NCBI RefSeq assembly: GCF_000758665.1
Contig: NZ_CP009285.1
Coordinates: forward strand, 6,138,001 to 6,202,000
Length of the DNA: 64,000 bases
Reading direction: 5' to 3'
Origin: Paenibacillus borealis
GTDB lineage: Bacteria; Bacillota; Bacilli; Paenibacillales; Paenibacillaceae
Shown: in pieces, positions 52,941-62,119 of the stretch
Numbering within the stretch: the first letter of the stretch is position 1
Layout of the letters: every line of letters begins with the position of its first letter
Position numbers and translations under genes: made by a program
Notes under the pieces: model-generated
What the model was told of the DNA's origin: nothing
Databases searched by the model: none
Seen by the model: the letters and a program-made list of their open reading frames with translations, nothing else

Positions 52941-54383
52941 TTATCTGCAGATGGAACGCAGATGCCGTTCCAGCAGATGCAGGAACTGCTTGAGCCCGCG
53001 CTCCATCTCTTCATGCGTAAGCTGCGAATAACACAGCCGGATATGCCGGGAGGGTGTGTCTCCGGCATAACAGACATCTCCTGGCAGGAAGGATATCCCT
53101 TCCTGCTCAGCCAGCGCATGCAGCTTGCCGATCCCGGGGGATTCGGGCAGCTGCAGCCACAGGTTCAGCCCGCCCTCGGGCAGCGTCCAGCTGACACCGG
53201 CCGGGGCATACTGCTTCAGGAGCATCGTTGCCGCTTCCTTGCGGAGGCGCAAGGCTGTGCGCAGCTTCGCTGCGTAAGCCTCATACCTGCGGTCGATGAA
53301 GGGCAATACCGCCCGCTGGGTCAGCAGCGGACTGCCAAGGTCACTCGACGACTTAGCGGCAATCAGCCTGGACAGGATATTGCCTTCAGCGGCAACGCAG
53401 GCGATCCGGCATCCGGGGGCGAGCACTTTGCTGAAGCTCTTCATATAGACCACATGCCCGGCGGCATCCATCGATTTGATCGACGGCGGAGGCGGCTGAT
53501 GGAAATACAGATCACTGAACGGATCATCCTCCACAATGAGACAGCGGTAACTGCGGGCAAGCTCCAGCAGCCGCTGTCTTCTTGCTATGCTCATCGTTGC
53601 ACCGCTGGGATTCTGAAAGGTGGGGTTCGTATAGATGAGCTTAGGCGGCCTGCGGTCACACATTGCAGTGAGCTTATCCACCCGCATCCCGTGCTCATCC
53701 ATCGGAACGAAGATCATCTCGGCACCCCGTCCGGCAAAAACATCAATGGCCCCCGTATAGCTGGGCGCCTCCAGATACACTGTATCCCCGGGACCAACAA
53801 AGGTCCGGGCCACCAGATCGATACCCTGCTGCGAACCGCTGGTAATCATCAGGTCATTAGAGCTCAGCGATATGCCCCGGCTCTGCAAATGCCTGCGCAT
53901 CACCTCCCGCAGCTCCTGATCCCCCTGGAAATTCCCGTAGGAGGCCATCAGCTCCGGCTGTTCCTGTACCAGAGCCGCCATAGTGGCGCCAATCGGTTCA
54001 AGCGGGAGGAGACTGCTGTGTATCGCTGCCAGATGGAAGGGATACTTCACTTCCGAATAATTGAAGTTACGCCACAGCTGCGCCCGCGGCAGGTAGTCGT
54101 CATAACCGTCCTGCCAGCCGGCTGAAGTATCGGGCGAATTCCGCTGCCGCTCCGCTACATAACAGCCTTTGCCCTGGCTGCAGAGAATATGTCCCCGCGT
54201 TTCCAGATCGGCATAAGCCTTGCTGACAGTTACCTGGCTTACCTTCAAGGAGGAGGCCAGAACTCTTACCGAAGGCAGCTTACTTCCCGGCTGCAGCAGT
54301 CCGGAGGTGATCCGCTGGGCGATTGTCTCACTAATCTGCTGCGGCAGGGATTTGGTTCCGCTGCGGAGTAAATCAATACGCAT
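52941..54383 (-). CDS. MocR-type regulator (GntR helix-turn-helix fused to aminotransferase fold)
   Basis: The 480-residue protein has an N-terminal GntR winged helix (about 1-75: QQISETIAQRITSGLLQPGSKLPSVRVLASSL, then VSQVTVSKAYADLETRGHI) and a fold-type I PLP domain. This domain has MITSGSQQGIDLVARTF, YTNPTFQNPSGATM, EDDPFSDLYF and the PLP lysine in MKSFSKVLAPGCR. MocR proteins sense PLP-linked amines or amino acids. It is divergent from an aminotransferase gene of the same fold, with direct repeats in the 95-bp gap, so control of that neighbour is likely. The ligand is unknown. Confidence 0.9.
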   Translation of the reverse strand: MRIDLLRSGTKSLPQQISETIAQRITSGLLQPGSKLPSVRVLASSLKVSQVTVSKAYADLETRGHILCSQGKGCYVAERQRNSPDTSAGWQDGYDDYLPRAQLWRNFNYSEVKYPFHLAAIHSSLLPLEPIGATMAALVQEQPELMASYGNFQGDQELREVMRRHLQSRGISLSSNDLMITSGSQQGIDLVARTFVGPGDTVYLEAPSYTGAIDVFAGRGAEMIFVPMDEHGMRVDKLTAMCDRRPPKLIYTNPTFQNPSGATMSIARRQRLLELARSYRCLIVEDDPFSDLYFHQPPPPSIKSMDAAGHVVYMKSFSKVLAPGCRIACVAAEGNILSRLIAAKSSSDLGSPLLTQRAVLPFIDRRYEAYAAKLRTALRLRKEAATMLLKQYAPAGVSWTLPEGGLNLWLQLPESPGIGKLHALAEQEGISFLPGDVCYAGDTPSRHIRLCYSQLTHEEMERGLKQFLHLLERHLRSICR

Positions 54384-54395
54384 TCCGCTTCCCCC

Positions 54396-54444
54396 TTACT
54401 GTTATATTTAGCGCTTTACTGTTATACTGCTATACCGTTATGAT
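54396..54444. promoter_or_regulatory. Direct repeats and overlapping divergent promoters between MocR and aminotransferase genes
   Basis: TTACTGTTATA occurs at 54396-54406 and again at 54416-54426, exactly 20 bp apart, with a related TACCGTTAT at 54433-54441. MocR regulators such as GabR bind direct repeats of this kind. A plus-strand promoter TTTACT (54415-54420), 18-bp spacer, TATGAT (54439-54444) overlaps the second repeat. On the minus strand TTGTAT and TATAAC 16 bp apart could serve the MocR gene. Confidence 0.6.
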
Positions 54445-54478
54445 ACAACAAAATTCAGATTAGCGGGGAGCATGAACC

Positions 54479-55693
54479 ATGAAGATCAATTATGCTGAGA
54501 TGACGAACCACCTGGGGTCCTCAGCCGTCCGTGATATTCTCAAAATTACGCAGGGCAAAGATATTATCTCCCTGGCGGGCGGCCTGCCTGCTGAGGAGCT
54601 GTTCCCTGTAGAGGCTGTCCGCGAGGCCTATAGCCGCGTACTCTCCAGTGATGTTTCAGCACTGCAATACGGCTTAACCGAAGGGTATCTTCCGCTGCGT
54701 GAAGCGATCGCTGCAAGACTGGGACGGCAGGGTATTCCGGTGTCCGCACAAGAAATGCTCCTCACCACCGGCTCCCAGCAGGCGATAGATCTGCTCTGCA
54801 GAATACTTATTGATCCGGGTGATGCCGTACTGGTGGAAGCCCCGACTTACCTGGCTGCCCTGCAGGTGCTGGGCTCCTACCGCGCAGACATCCGCATGGT
54901 GGACAGCGATGATCAAGGCATGCTGCCTGAGCATTTGGAAGAGCAGCTCCGCACATACCGCCCCAAGCTCCTCTATGCCGTCCCTACGTTCAATAATCCC
55001 TCAGGTGCGACCTGGAGCAAGGAACGCCGAGAACAAGTTGTAGGGCTATGCCGGAAATACGGTGTGCTCATATTGGAAGACAATCCGTACGGGGAGATTA
55101 CCTTTGATGAGACACCGGGAGCATATCCGCCTGCGCTAGCCGCCATCGACAGAAATCTGGACGGTGATTCCTGTGTGGTCTACACCGGTACTTTCTCCAA
55201 AATCGTCGCACCCGGGCTGCGCACAGGCTGGATCACCGGCCCTTCAGAGCTGATCCGTGTGGCAGCCAAGGCCAAGCAGGCTGCGGATCTGCATTCCAGC
55301 GCCATTGATCAGCGCGCCCTGCATGAACTCCTGCAGAGGTTTGACCTTGAAGGACATATCCGCCTGATCTCCCGTGAATATCAGTCACGGATGAAGCTCC
55401 TCTCGGCGGAGCTCTCCTCGCGGAACTGGGAGGGAGCCAGCTTCCTCGAACCGCGCGGCGGCATGTTCCTGTGGCTGATCCTGCCTGATCAGATCCATAC
55501 CGCTGAGCTGCTCCCGCTCGCCGTAGAGCAAGGTGTCGCCTTCGTTCCCGGTGAGGTGTTCTACTCGGAACGTCCGCTGAAGAATGCGATGCGCCTCAAC
55601 TTCACCCATACGCGGCCGGAGCTGCTGCCGCTTGCGGTGCAGCGGCTGGAGACAGCACTGTCCCGGTATGAGGAGCGCTTGCTTCCTATGTAA
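54479..55693 (+). CDS. PLP-dependent aminotransferase class I (2-aminoadipate/LysN-like)
   Basis: The 404-residue protein is a fold-type I aminotransferase. It has IISLAGGLPAEELFPVEAV, ALQYGLTEGYLPLREAIA, LLTTGSQQAIDLLCRIL, AVPTFNNPSGATWS, EDNPYGEITF and the PLP lysine in TGTFSKIVAPGLRTGW. The closest general type is the 2-aminoadipate/aromatic or branched aminotransferase group that shares ancestry with MocR C-terminal domains. The substrate cannot be read from sequence. It is divergent from, and probably controlled by, the MocR gene. Confidence 0.87.
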   Translation: MKINYAEMTNHLGSSAVRDILKITQGKDIISLAGGLPAEELFPVEAVREAYSRVLSSDVSALQYGLTEGYLPLREAIAARLGRQGIPVSAQEMLLTTGSQQAIDLLCRILIDPGDAVLVEAPTYLAALQVLGSYRADIRMVDSDDQGMLPEHLEEQLRTYRPKLLYAVPTFNNPSGATWSKERREQVVGLCRKYGVLILEDNPYGEITFDETPGAYPPALAAIDRNLDGDSCVVYTGTFSKIVAPGLRTGWITGPSELIRVAAKAKQAADLHSSAIDQRALHELLQRFDLEGHIRLISREYQSRMKLLSAELSSRNWEGASFLEPRGGMFLWLILPDQIHTAELLPLAVEQGVAFVPGEVFYSERPLKNAMRLNFTHTRPELLPLAVQRLETALSRYEERLLPM

Positions 55694-55735
55694 TTTACTC
55701 TCCGGATATTTGTAGGTATATCTATAACAGTACAC

Positions 55736-55768
55736 AAAAGGCGGCCCCCTAAGGAGGCCGCCGTCTTA
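55736..55768. terminator. Bidirectional hairpin between the aminotransferase gene and rnpB
   Basis: GGCGGCC (55740-55746) and GGCCGCC (55756-55762) form a 7-bp stem. On the minus strand it is followed by TTTTGTG and could end rnpB; on the plus strand GTCTTATT follows and could end the aminotransferase mRNA. Confidence 0.65.
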
Positions 55769-55817
55769 TTGTGTAAGTGTATTGAGTTACCGCACAGTGC
55801 TTATTCGTTGTCAGTTA

Positions 55818-56234
55818 GGAAAGTTTGCCGTAAGCCGGGTTCTGTGCTCGTTGTGGTTCAAACGGGAACTACCCTCCCACCATAAGCGACAATCATCTAT
55901 CTAGGCCATACATTACTGCACAGCTCCAGCGACCAACCTAGACACGCCTCAGGCGAAGGCTGCTTCTCCCGGTTAAGGAAGACGCTGCGTCTCATTAGGT
56001 CTTGCTCCAGATGGGGTTTACCAGGAACGAAGTCACCAGCGTTCCTCGGGGTCTCTTACACCTCGGTTCCATCCTTGCCTGTGCTGCCCGAAAGCAGCCA
56101 TCGGCGGTCCATTTCTGTGGCACTATCCTTCGGCTCGCGCCGACTGGACGTTATCCAGCATCCTGCCTTGTGGAGCCCGGACTTTCCTCCCGCGGCGTTC
56201 TCACGCACACCGGCGATTGTCTGTCAAACTTTCC
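55818..56234 (-). ncRNA. rnpB: RNase P RNA, class A architecture
   Basis: The RNA component of RNase P cleaves tRNA 5' leaders. Read on the minus strand it holds the conserved 5' block GAGGAAAGTCCGGGCTCC, the middle CAGAAATGGACCGCCGATGGC segment, GGTAAACCCC, and the 3' block CAGAACCCGGCTTACGGC. The ends pair perfectly as helix P1: GGAAAGTTTG (5') with CAAACTTTCC (3'). Length is about 417 nt. These blocks follow the E. coli-like class A form, not the B. subtilis class B form. Exact ends are estimated from P1. Confidence 0.93.
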
Positions 56235-56249
56235 GGAACAACATTGTAT

Positions 56250-56278
56250 ATTATACAGACTTGCACCAGCCTGCACAA
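56250..56278 (-). promoter_or_regulatory. rnpB promoter
   Basis: Minus-strand TTGTGC (56273-56278), 17-bp spacer, perfect TATAAT (56250-56255), placing the start about 8 nt before the estimated RNA 5' end. An inverted repeat TTGCAC/GTGCAA overlaps the -35 region. Confidence 0.6.
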
Positions 56279-56303
56279 GTGCAAATAATTACAACGCAGC
56301 TGC

Positions 56304-57419
56304 TTAGAGGAATTTAAAAGGCTCGGTATTCAGCTTGGAGGCATGCACCACAGTACTGCTCTTATGCTCCGTCAGCTTACCGGCAAGAAACTCTGCAACT
56401 TTCTCCTTCATGATCTTCTCCGCATTATGCCCCGGGTCGATCAGTGCGATACCCGCCAGGTGCGCATCCTGTGCCGTATGGTAATCGATATCACCAGTCA
56501 CCAGCACATCCGCTCCTTTGAAGATGGCACTGCTGTAATACTTGGCACCGGAACCGCCCATTACAGCCGCTTTGCGGATCGGGCGGTTCAAATCACCAAC
56601 AACCCGCACACTGCCGACGTCCAGCCCGCTCTTAACGGTTTCTACGAATTCTCCCAGCGTGGCCGGCTCCTTAAGCTTGCCCACTCTTCCCAGTCCAAGG
56701 CTGCGGCCTTTAAGATCCATAGAATACAGGTCATATGCTACCTCTTCATAGGGGTGCGCTTTCAGCATCGCCTGCACGACTTTATTCCGGATGGGCTGCG
56801 GCACTATAGTCTCGATGCGGATCTCTTCAGCCCGCTCCAGCTTGTCTTGCTTGCCGATATAAGGGTCTGTCCCCTCCTGCGGCATGAAGGTGCCATATCC
56901 CTCGATGTTGAAGCTGCAATGGCTATAATTGCCGATCCAGCCCGCTCCGGCGTTCAGAATTGCATCCAGCACCTTCTGGTGGTGATCCTTCGGTACAAAA
57001 ACAACGAGCTTGGACAATTGCTCTGTATGAATATCCTTAATCGGTGCACCGTTCTCAATCCCCAGCGCTTCGGCCATCCAATCGTTCATTCCGCCCTCGG
57101 CCACATCCAGATTGGTATGGCTGATATAGACGGCGATATCGTTTTTGATCAGCTTCTCATACAGCCGGCCCATGGGAGTGTCTGTGAGAATGCCTTTGAC
57201 CGGCCGGAAAATAATCGCGTGATGAGCGATGATCAGATTGCAGCCTTGGGCAATTGCTTCATCCACGACACTGTCGTTAACATCCAGCGCGACCAGCACG
57301 CCGGTGATCTCCTTCTGCAGACTGCCCAGCTGAAGCCCGACATTATCCCATTCCTCCGCCAGATGCTTCGGGGCAAGCTGCTCCATATATCCTATTACAG
57401 TCTGTCCTTTGGCAAACAT
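56304..57419 (-). CDS. Nif3-like dinuclear metal center protein (YqfO)
   Basis: The 371-residue protein has the NIF3 motifs EEWDNVGLQLG, LIIAHHAIIFRPVK (metal-binding His pair), ISHTNLDVAEGGMND and LIDPGHNAEKIM near the C-terminus. The central insertion (about 125-235, with HPYEEVAYDLY) is the PII-like domain of the Bacillus YqfO type. The enzymatic role is not settled; members are linked to GTP cyclohydrolase-like or metal-dependent hydrolase functions. Its start overlaps the end of trmK by 25 bp, as yqfO follows yqfN in B. subtilis. Confidence 0.9.
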   Translation of the reverse strand: MFAKGQTVIGYMEQLAPKHLAEEWDNVGLQLGSLQKEITGVLVALDVNDSVVDEAIAQGCNLIIAHHAIIFRPVKGILTDTPMGRLYEKLIKNDIAVYISHTNLDVAEGGMNDWMAEALGIENGAPIKDIHTEQLSKLVVFVPKDHHQKVLDAILNAGAGWIGNYSHCSFNIEGYGTFMPQEGTDPYIGKQDKLERAEEIRIETIVPQPIRNKVVQAMLKAHPYEEVAYDLYSMDLKGRSLGLGRVGKLKEPATLGEFVETVKSGLDVGSVRVVGDLNRPIRKAAVMGGSGAKYYSSAIFKGADVLVTGDIDYHTAQDAHLAGIALIDPGHNAEKIMKEKVAEFLAGKLTEHKSSTVVHASKLNTEPFKFL

Positions 57420-58174
57420 TCCAGCACCTCCGCTATCCGCTTAATCTGTGCACTGATCTTACTGCGCTTCTCTTCTGCCGCCTCCAGCTCTGAACGCGAA
57501 AGTGAGGTCAGAATACCTTCCAGCTTGGAGATTTCCCCCTGCCATTTCGCCATGAACACTTCATTCGGCGCTTGGAGCAGCCAAGGACCCATCTGCAGCA
57601 GCAGAGCCTGATCAAAGGCCACCTTGCCGCCTGCGGGCGCATATTCCTGATACAGCTGTTCATTCGTCCGGCCAGCTTCGCTGCCTTCAGGGACAGCTGT
57701 AAGGATTTCATAAGTTTTGCCGTCTTCCTCCAAAATATGCTCCGAGATCAGCACCCAGCCGTTACCAAGCAGCCAGCGGCGCAGAATATCCTCGCCTACA
57801 TTCGGCTGCAGCGCAAGTGTCTTCACCCCGGCCAGCTTCCCCTGTTTCTGTCCGCGTTCAAGAATAGCGGCGATTAGCGATCCGCCCATGCCGGCAATGG
57901 TGATGGTGTCCGCTTCCCCCGGCTCCAGTACTTCAAGTCCGTCTCCACGCCGTACAGCAATCTGCTTGCTGAGGCCTGCTTCAGCTACACCTCTGCCTGC
58001 CGCTTCATACGGTCCCAGGTTCACTTCCCCGGCAATTGCCGAGGGCACACGCCCGCTTATCACTGCAGCAACAGGCAGCAAGGCGTGATCCGAACCTATA
58101 TCAGCAAGCCTGCTTCCTTCCGGTACCTGCTCCAGCAGTAGCTGAAGCCGTTCTGATAATTTTACATTATTCAT
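57395..58174 (-). CDS. trmK: tRNA (adenine-22-N1)-methyltransferase TrmK
   Basis: TrmK methylates N1 of A22 in tRNA with SAM. The 259-residue protein has the SAM loop RLADIGSDHALLPVAA and the catalytic-region ITIAGMGGSLIAAIL. The LALQPNVGEDILRRWLLGNGW segment and a C-terminal coiled coil (LSRSELEAAEEKRSKISAQI) are also present. The ATG at 58172-58174 overlaps the TGA of the upstream gene (ATGA), indicating coupling, although the binding site is weak (GGTGG). A longer frame inside the upstream gene is discarded. The sigA-trmK-yqfO order is the same as in Bacillus. Confidence 0.92.
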   Translation of the reverse strand: MNNVKLSERLQLLLEQVPEGSRLADIGSDHALLPVAAVISGRVPSAIAGEVNLGPYEAAGRGVAEAGLSKQIAVRRGDGLEVLEPGEADTITIAGMGGSLIAAILERGQKQGKLAGVKTLALQPNVGEDILRRWLLGNGWVLISEHILEEDGKTYEILTAVPEGSEAGRTNEQLYQEYAPAGGKVAFDQALLLQMGPWLLQAPNEVFMAKWQGEISKLEGILTSLSRSELEAAEEKRSKISAQIKRIAEVLECLPKDRL

Positions 58175-58995
58175 GAGGCCACCCACGTTATCCATTTTTT
58201 TCTGAAGATGAACAGCAGCGCTAAGCCTACCGCGATCTTCAGTATTAATATAAGCGAAGTCCATTCCGGGAATCCTGATCTGAGCCATAGCGCATCGATT
58301 TCCGGCATCAGCCAGAGCGAAACGCCGACGCCCAGGTACACACCCGAGACCCCGCTAACCCGGTGATACAAAAGCCAGCTCAGCCAGATCATCAGCACAC
58401 ATAGCGGAACCCAGAGCAGCTCCAGCATGAGAATGGAAGCATCCGGCCGGGCCTGGCCGAAGAATCCCGCATACAGCAAGGCCCAAAAAGCAAAACCGCA
58501 AAAATGAAGGAGTCCGATACGCAGAAAGAAACCAAGTACACACCATAGGAGACCGCAGCCTGCAATCAGCAAAGGTCTCCAAAAGTCCGGATCCAGATCA
58601 TGCAGGGCAATCAGCCATAGCCCGAACCCGAGGGTTAACACGCTGCCGATTCCTGCCAGTACCAGACTGATCATCTTGTTGCGGTCCTGATAAATAGCAG
58701 AATAGCCATAACATACAATTAATACACAGAGCGCCGTGGCAAGTTGCAAAGGCCAGGGAAAAACGCTAAAATAAAGACTAATCAAGAAAATCAAGGAAAT
58801 TATTCCAAAACCAAACAGCCAAATTTTGATGCTTCCCTGCTGTAGATTCCGCAGCGACACCGGATTGCTATCCTTAATTTCTGCTTGATCATCATACAGG
58901 TTGGTCAGGAAGTCACAATATTGCTCCGGCAGCAGCTTGCTTCTTCTCCAGTACTGAATTTCTCTTAAAATAGTGTCACGTTTCTCCAAATTCAA
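58171..58995 (-). CDS. Polytopic membrane protein, DUF2157-like
   Basis: The 274-residue protein has a soluble N-terminal region with REIQYWRRSKLLPEQYCDFLTNLYDD, resembling the helical start of DUF2157 proteins. About eight to nine hydrophobic segments follow residue 58. No catalytic motif is seen. The start is TTG at 58993-58995 with GAGGG 8 nt upstream. It lies between sigA and trmK and is coupled to trmK by an ATGA overlap. Function unknown. Confidence 0.65.
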   Translation of the reverse strand: MNLEKRDTILREIQYWRRSKLLPEQYCDFLTNLYDDQAEIKDSNPVSLRNLQQGSIKIWLFGFGIISLIFLISLYFSVFPWPLQLATALCVLIVCYGYSAIYQDRNKMISLVLAGIGSVLTLGFGLWLIALHDLDPDFWRPLLIAGCGLLWCVLGFFLRIGLLHFCGFAFWALLYAGFFGQARPDASILMLELLWVPLCVLMIWLSWLLYHRVSGVSGVYLGVGVSLWLMPEIDALWLRSGFPEWTSLILILKIAVGLALLFIFRKKWITWVAS

Positions 58996-59036
58996 CGTTT
59001 CATCCCTCTTTCCAGATCTTGCCTTGACCTGTCAAA

Positions 59037-59074
59037 CTAAAAGGACCTCCTGCCACCGTGCAGCAGAAGGTCCG
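59037..59074 (-). terminator. Terminator after sigA
   Basis: Minus-strand GGACCTTCTGC pairs with GCAGGAGGTCC (one mismatch) and is followed by TTTTAG. It lies about 12 bp after the stop. Confidence 0.8.
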
Positions 59075-59085
59075 GCCTTATACGT

Positions 59086-60219
59086 CTATTCGAGGAAATC
59101 CTTCAACCGCTTGCTGCGGCTCGGGTGACGCAGTTTGCGCAGTGCTTTGGCTTCTATCTGGCGGATACGCTCGCGGGTAACACCGAACACTTTGCCCACT
59201 TCTTCAAGGGTTCTCGTCCGTCCGTCATCCAGTCCGAAACGCAGGCGCAGCACGTTCTCTTCACGCTCGGTGAGCGTGTCCAGCACATCCTCCAGCTGTT
59301 CCTTCAGCAGCTCATAAGCCGCTGCATCCGCAGGCGCAAGCGCCTCCTGATCCTCAATGAAATCTCCCAGATGCGAATCATCTTCCTCACCGATTGGTGT
59401 TTCCAGTGATACCGGCTCCTGGGCAATCTTCATGATTTCTCTAACCTTCTCAACGGTCAGTTCCATCTCAGCCGCAATCTCTTCCGGCGAAGGCTCACGT
59501 CCCAGCTCCTGCAGCAATTGGCGGGAGACCCGGATCAATTTGTTGATGGTTTCCACCATATGCACTGGAATACGGATGGTCCGCGCCTGGTCGGCAATCG
59601 CGCGGGTAATCGCCTGACGGATCCACCAGGTTGCATAGGTACTGAATTTGAAGCCTTTATTGTGGTCGAACTTCTCAACGGCCTTGATCAGACCCATGTT
59701 GCCTTCCTGAATCAAATCGAGGAACAGCATGCCGCGTCCGACATAACGTTTGGCGATACTGACTACGAGCCGCAGATTCGCTTCCGCAAGTCTCCGCTTC
59801 GCTTCCTCGTCACCATTCTTGATTCTCATCGCCAGTTCCACTTCATCGTCAGCCGATAACAGCGGAACACGCCCGATTTCCTTCAGATACATCCGTACGG
59901 GGTCGTTGATCTTGATGCCCGGAGGCAGCGACAGATCGTCGTCAAAGCTGAAATCATCGCTGTCTTTGTCCTCATTATCCTCACTTGGCCGGAGGCTGTT
60001 AACCTCTTCATCATTCTCGTTCACAACTTCGATCCCCAGATCGCTCAGCTGCTCGTAGAATTCCTCCATCTGCTCGGGGTCTTGATCAAACGGCGATAAT
60101 TTCTCCATAATATCTTTGTAGTTCAATGATGATCTTTTCTTACCATGATCAATAAGCTGATCCTTAACCTGATCCAGAGTAAATTCCGCTTCCAGTTCAG
60201 TGTGCTGATCGTTCGCCAT
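59086..60219 (-). CDS. sigA: Housekeeping RNA polymerase sigma factor SigA (RpoD)
   Basis: The 377-residue protein is the primary sigma factor. It has an N-terminal region 1.1, an acidic stretch ([21 protein letters not shown] in part), and region 1.2 [17 protein letters not shown]. Region 2 follows ([40 protein letters not shown]), then region 3, and region 4.2 with [29 protein letters not shown] lies 9 nt before the ATG. It follows dnaG by 40 bp in the conserved macromolecular synthesis operon. Confidence 0.98.
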   Translation of the reverse strand: MANDQHTELEAEFTLDQVKDQLIDHGKKRSSLNYKDIMEKLSPFDQDPEQMEEFYEQLSDLGIEVVNENDEEVNSLRPSEDNEDKDSDDFSFDDDLSLPPGIKINDPVRMYLKEIGRVPLLSADDEVELAMRIKNGDEEAKRRLAEANLRLVVSIAKRYVGRGMLFLDLIQEGNMGLIKAVEKFDHNKGFKFSTYATWWIRQAITRAIADQARTIRIPVHMVETINKLIRVSRQLLQELGREPSPEEIAAEMELTVEKVREIMKIAQEPVSLETPIGEEDDSHLGDFIEDQEALAPADAAAYELLKEQLEDVLDTLTEREENVLRLRFGLDDGRTRTLEEVGKVFGVTRERIRQIEAKALRKLRHPSRSKRLKDFLE

Positions 60220-60259
60220 AATTCGACTCCCTCCTCCCTAGGTACATCCTGTCAATGTC

Positions 60260-62080
60260 TCATTGTCTCTCTAGGGCTAAAATTTCACTTGCTATTTGTG
60301 CTGCACGCAAAAAGTCACCGGATTTTTCCGCCTGAATCATCTCTTCACGCTTGGGTTCTATTTTGCGCTGCAGAGGATACTTCTGCACTTCACGAATACA
60401 ATCGTCCAGAACCTTGGTATTCCAGTCCGGAGGGGTATCCATCATGGAGATCGCCGTAGCAGTCTTCTCCAGACGGTCATCCTGAAGCGATGATAGAAAC
60501 CGGCTGATGCCGGGTGGTTTGCCTTGCGCATAATAGGCATATAGATAAGCGGCAATTGCCGCATGATCATCAATATTGAACTCTTCCCCGAGGCGCTCGC
60601 CCACATAGGCCGCCGCTTCCGGATCCTGAATCATCAGTGATAAAAGGCGCCGTTCCGCAACATGGTAAGCAGGCAGCAGCGTAGGTGTCTGCACTTGCCC
60701 TTTTTTATGCCTACCATTATTCCACCTTTTGTCGTTATTATCCCCTTCGGGAATGTTTTTTTGCATGGACGCCCGAAGTAAATTGCAATCCTGCTTCAAG
60801 CTGTCATAGGATAGCTCCAGCTCGGAGGCGATTTCCCTCAGATATACCTCACGCTCTGTCGAGGAGTGGAGCCCGGCAATGATCTCAAGAGCCTCCTTGA
60901 CATAGGCGATTTTGCCGTCTTCCTCTAGGAGTATATGGTTTTTTTTCAGATATATAAGCTTAAATTTTATGGATGATACTGCGGAGTCAATGACCTGTTC
61001 CCTGAATCTGTCCCCGCCATGCCGGTTGATAAATTCATCGGGGTCCATTCCGCCCGGGAGCAGTGCAACCTTAACTCTCAGCCCGCTTTCTTCCAGCAGT
61101 GGAATGGCCTTGAGTGCTGCAGCTTGTCCCGCCTTATCTCCGTCATAAGAGAGTACAATCTCATCCCCCAGACTTTTCATCAGCGCCACATGGCCCTCGG
61201 TAAGCGATGTACCCATGGTCGCCACCCCGTTATGCACACCTGCATCCCAAGCCGAAATGACATCACCGTATCCCTCGAACAGGACGATTTGCCGCGTTTT
61301 GCGGATGGATGCTTTGGACTGGTGCAAGTTGTACAGGATCCGGCTTTTGTTGAATAACCGGCTCTCCGGGGAGTTTAAATATTTCGGCTGGCCTTCACCA
61401 AATATTCTTCCGGCAAAGGCGATGGTCTTACCCATGCGGTTGGCAATCGGAAAAATGACTCGGCCGCGGAAACGGTCCAGATAACCTTTGCCTTCACCCC
61501 GGGCAGAGAGCAGCCCGCCCTTCTCCATCTCGGCGAGATCAAAGCTCCGTTTCTCCAGAAACTGCAGCAGTGTATCCCAACGGTCCGGTGCATAGCCAAT
61601 TTGAAACTGGTCAATCATTTTATCGCTGAAACCCCGGGTTCTTAAATACTCCATGGCGGCAGTGCCGTATTCCGTGTTCTTCAGCAGATAATGATAATAC
61701 TTAGCCGATAAATCATACGCCTGAATCAGCCGGTCCCGCTCTGGATCGGGTGGAGCGAGCGCCCCTCCTCTGCCCTCGGGCACGGGTATATCACTTTCTT
61801 CCGCCATTATTCTGACTGCTTCGGGGAAGGACAATCCTTCGATTTCCATCCTGAACTTGATGGCATTTCCGCCCATACCGCAGCCAAAGCAATGAAATAC
61901 TCCCCGGTCAGGGGTGACAGTGAAGGAAGGGGATTTCTCCGAATGGAACGGGCAGAGGCCCCATAAATATTTCCCCTGCTTGGACAAATGGACAACCTTA
62001 CCGACTGTATCGACAATATCATGCCGCGCCAGCACGCTCTCGATAACCTCTTCCGGAATATTACCGTGTCCGCTAGCCAC
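60260..62080 (-). CDS. dnaG: DNA primase DnaG
   Basis: DnaG makes RNA primers at the replication fork. The 606-residue protein has the CHC2 zinc-binding domain (C43-P-F-H46, then C64-F-G-C67), the catalytic TOPRIM core (VLFEGYGDVISAWD, LSYDGDKAGQ) and the C-terminal DnaB-binding helical region. The GTG at 62078-62080 was chosen because AAGGTGG lies 5 nt upstream; an ATG at 62095 in frame has no good site but cannot be excluded. Its order yqxD-dnaG-sigA is as in Bacillus. Confidence 0.95.
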   Translation of the reverse strand: MASGHGNIPEEVIESVLARHDIVDTVGKVVHLSKQGKYLWGLCPFHSEKSPSFTVTPDRGVFHCFGCGMGGNAIKFRMEIEGLSFPEAVRIMAEESDIPVPEGRGGALAPPDPERDRLIQAYDLSAKYYHYLLKNTEYGTAAMEYLRTRGFSDKMIDQFQIGYAPDRWDTLLQFLEKRSFDLAEMEKGGLLSARGEGKGYLDRFRGRVIFPIANRMGKTIAFAGRIFGEGQPKYLNSPESRLFNKSRILYNLHQSKASIRKTRQIVLFEGYGDVISAWDAGVHNGVATMGTSLTEGHVALMKSLGDEIVLSYDGDKAGQAAALKAIPLLEESGLRVKVALLPGGMDPDEFINRHGGDRFREQVIDSAVSSIKFKLIYLKKNHILLEEDGKIAYVKEALEIIAGLHSSTEREVYLREIASELELSYDSLKQDCNLLRASMQKNIPEGDNNDKRWNNGRHKKGQVQTPTLLPAYHVAERRLLSLMIQDPEAAAYVGERLGEEFNIDDHAAIAAYLYAYYAQGKPPGISRFLSSLQDDRLEKTATAISMMDTPPDWNTKVLDDCIREVQKYPLQRKIEPKREEMIQAEKSGDFLRAAQIASEILALERQ

Positions 62081-62119
62081 TTCAACCACCTTCATCTCTT
62101 AACAAATAAATATAATTCG

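Noticed and set aside
56343..57611. 422-codon plus-strand frame opposite the Nif3-like gene and trmK
   Set aside because: It spans two well-recognised genes on the other strand and has no recognisable domain.
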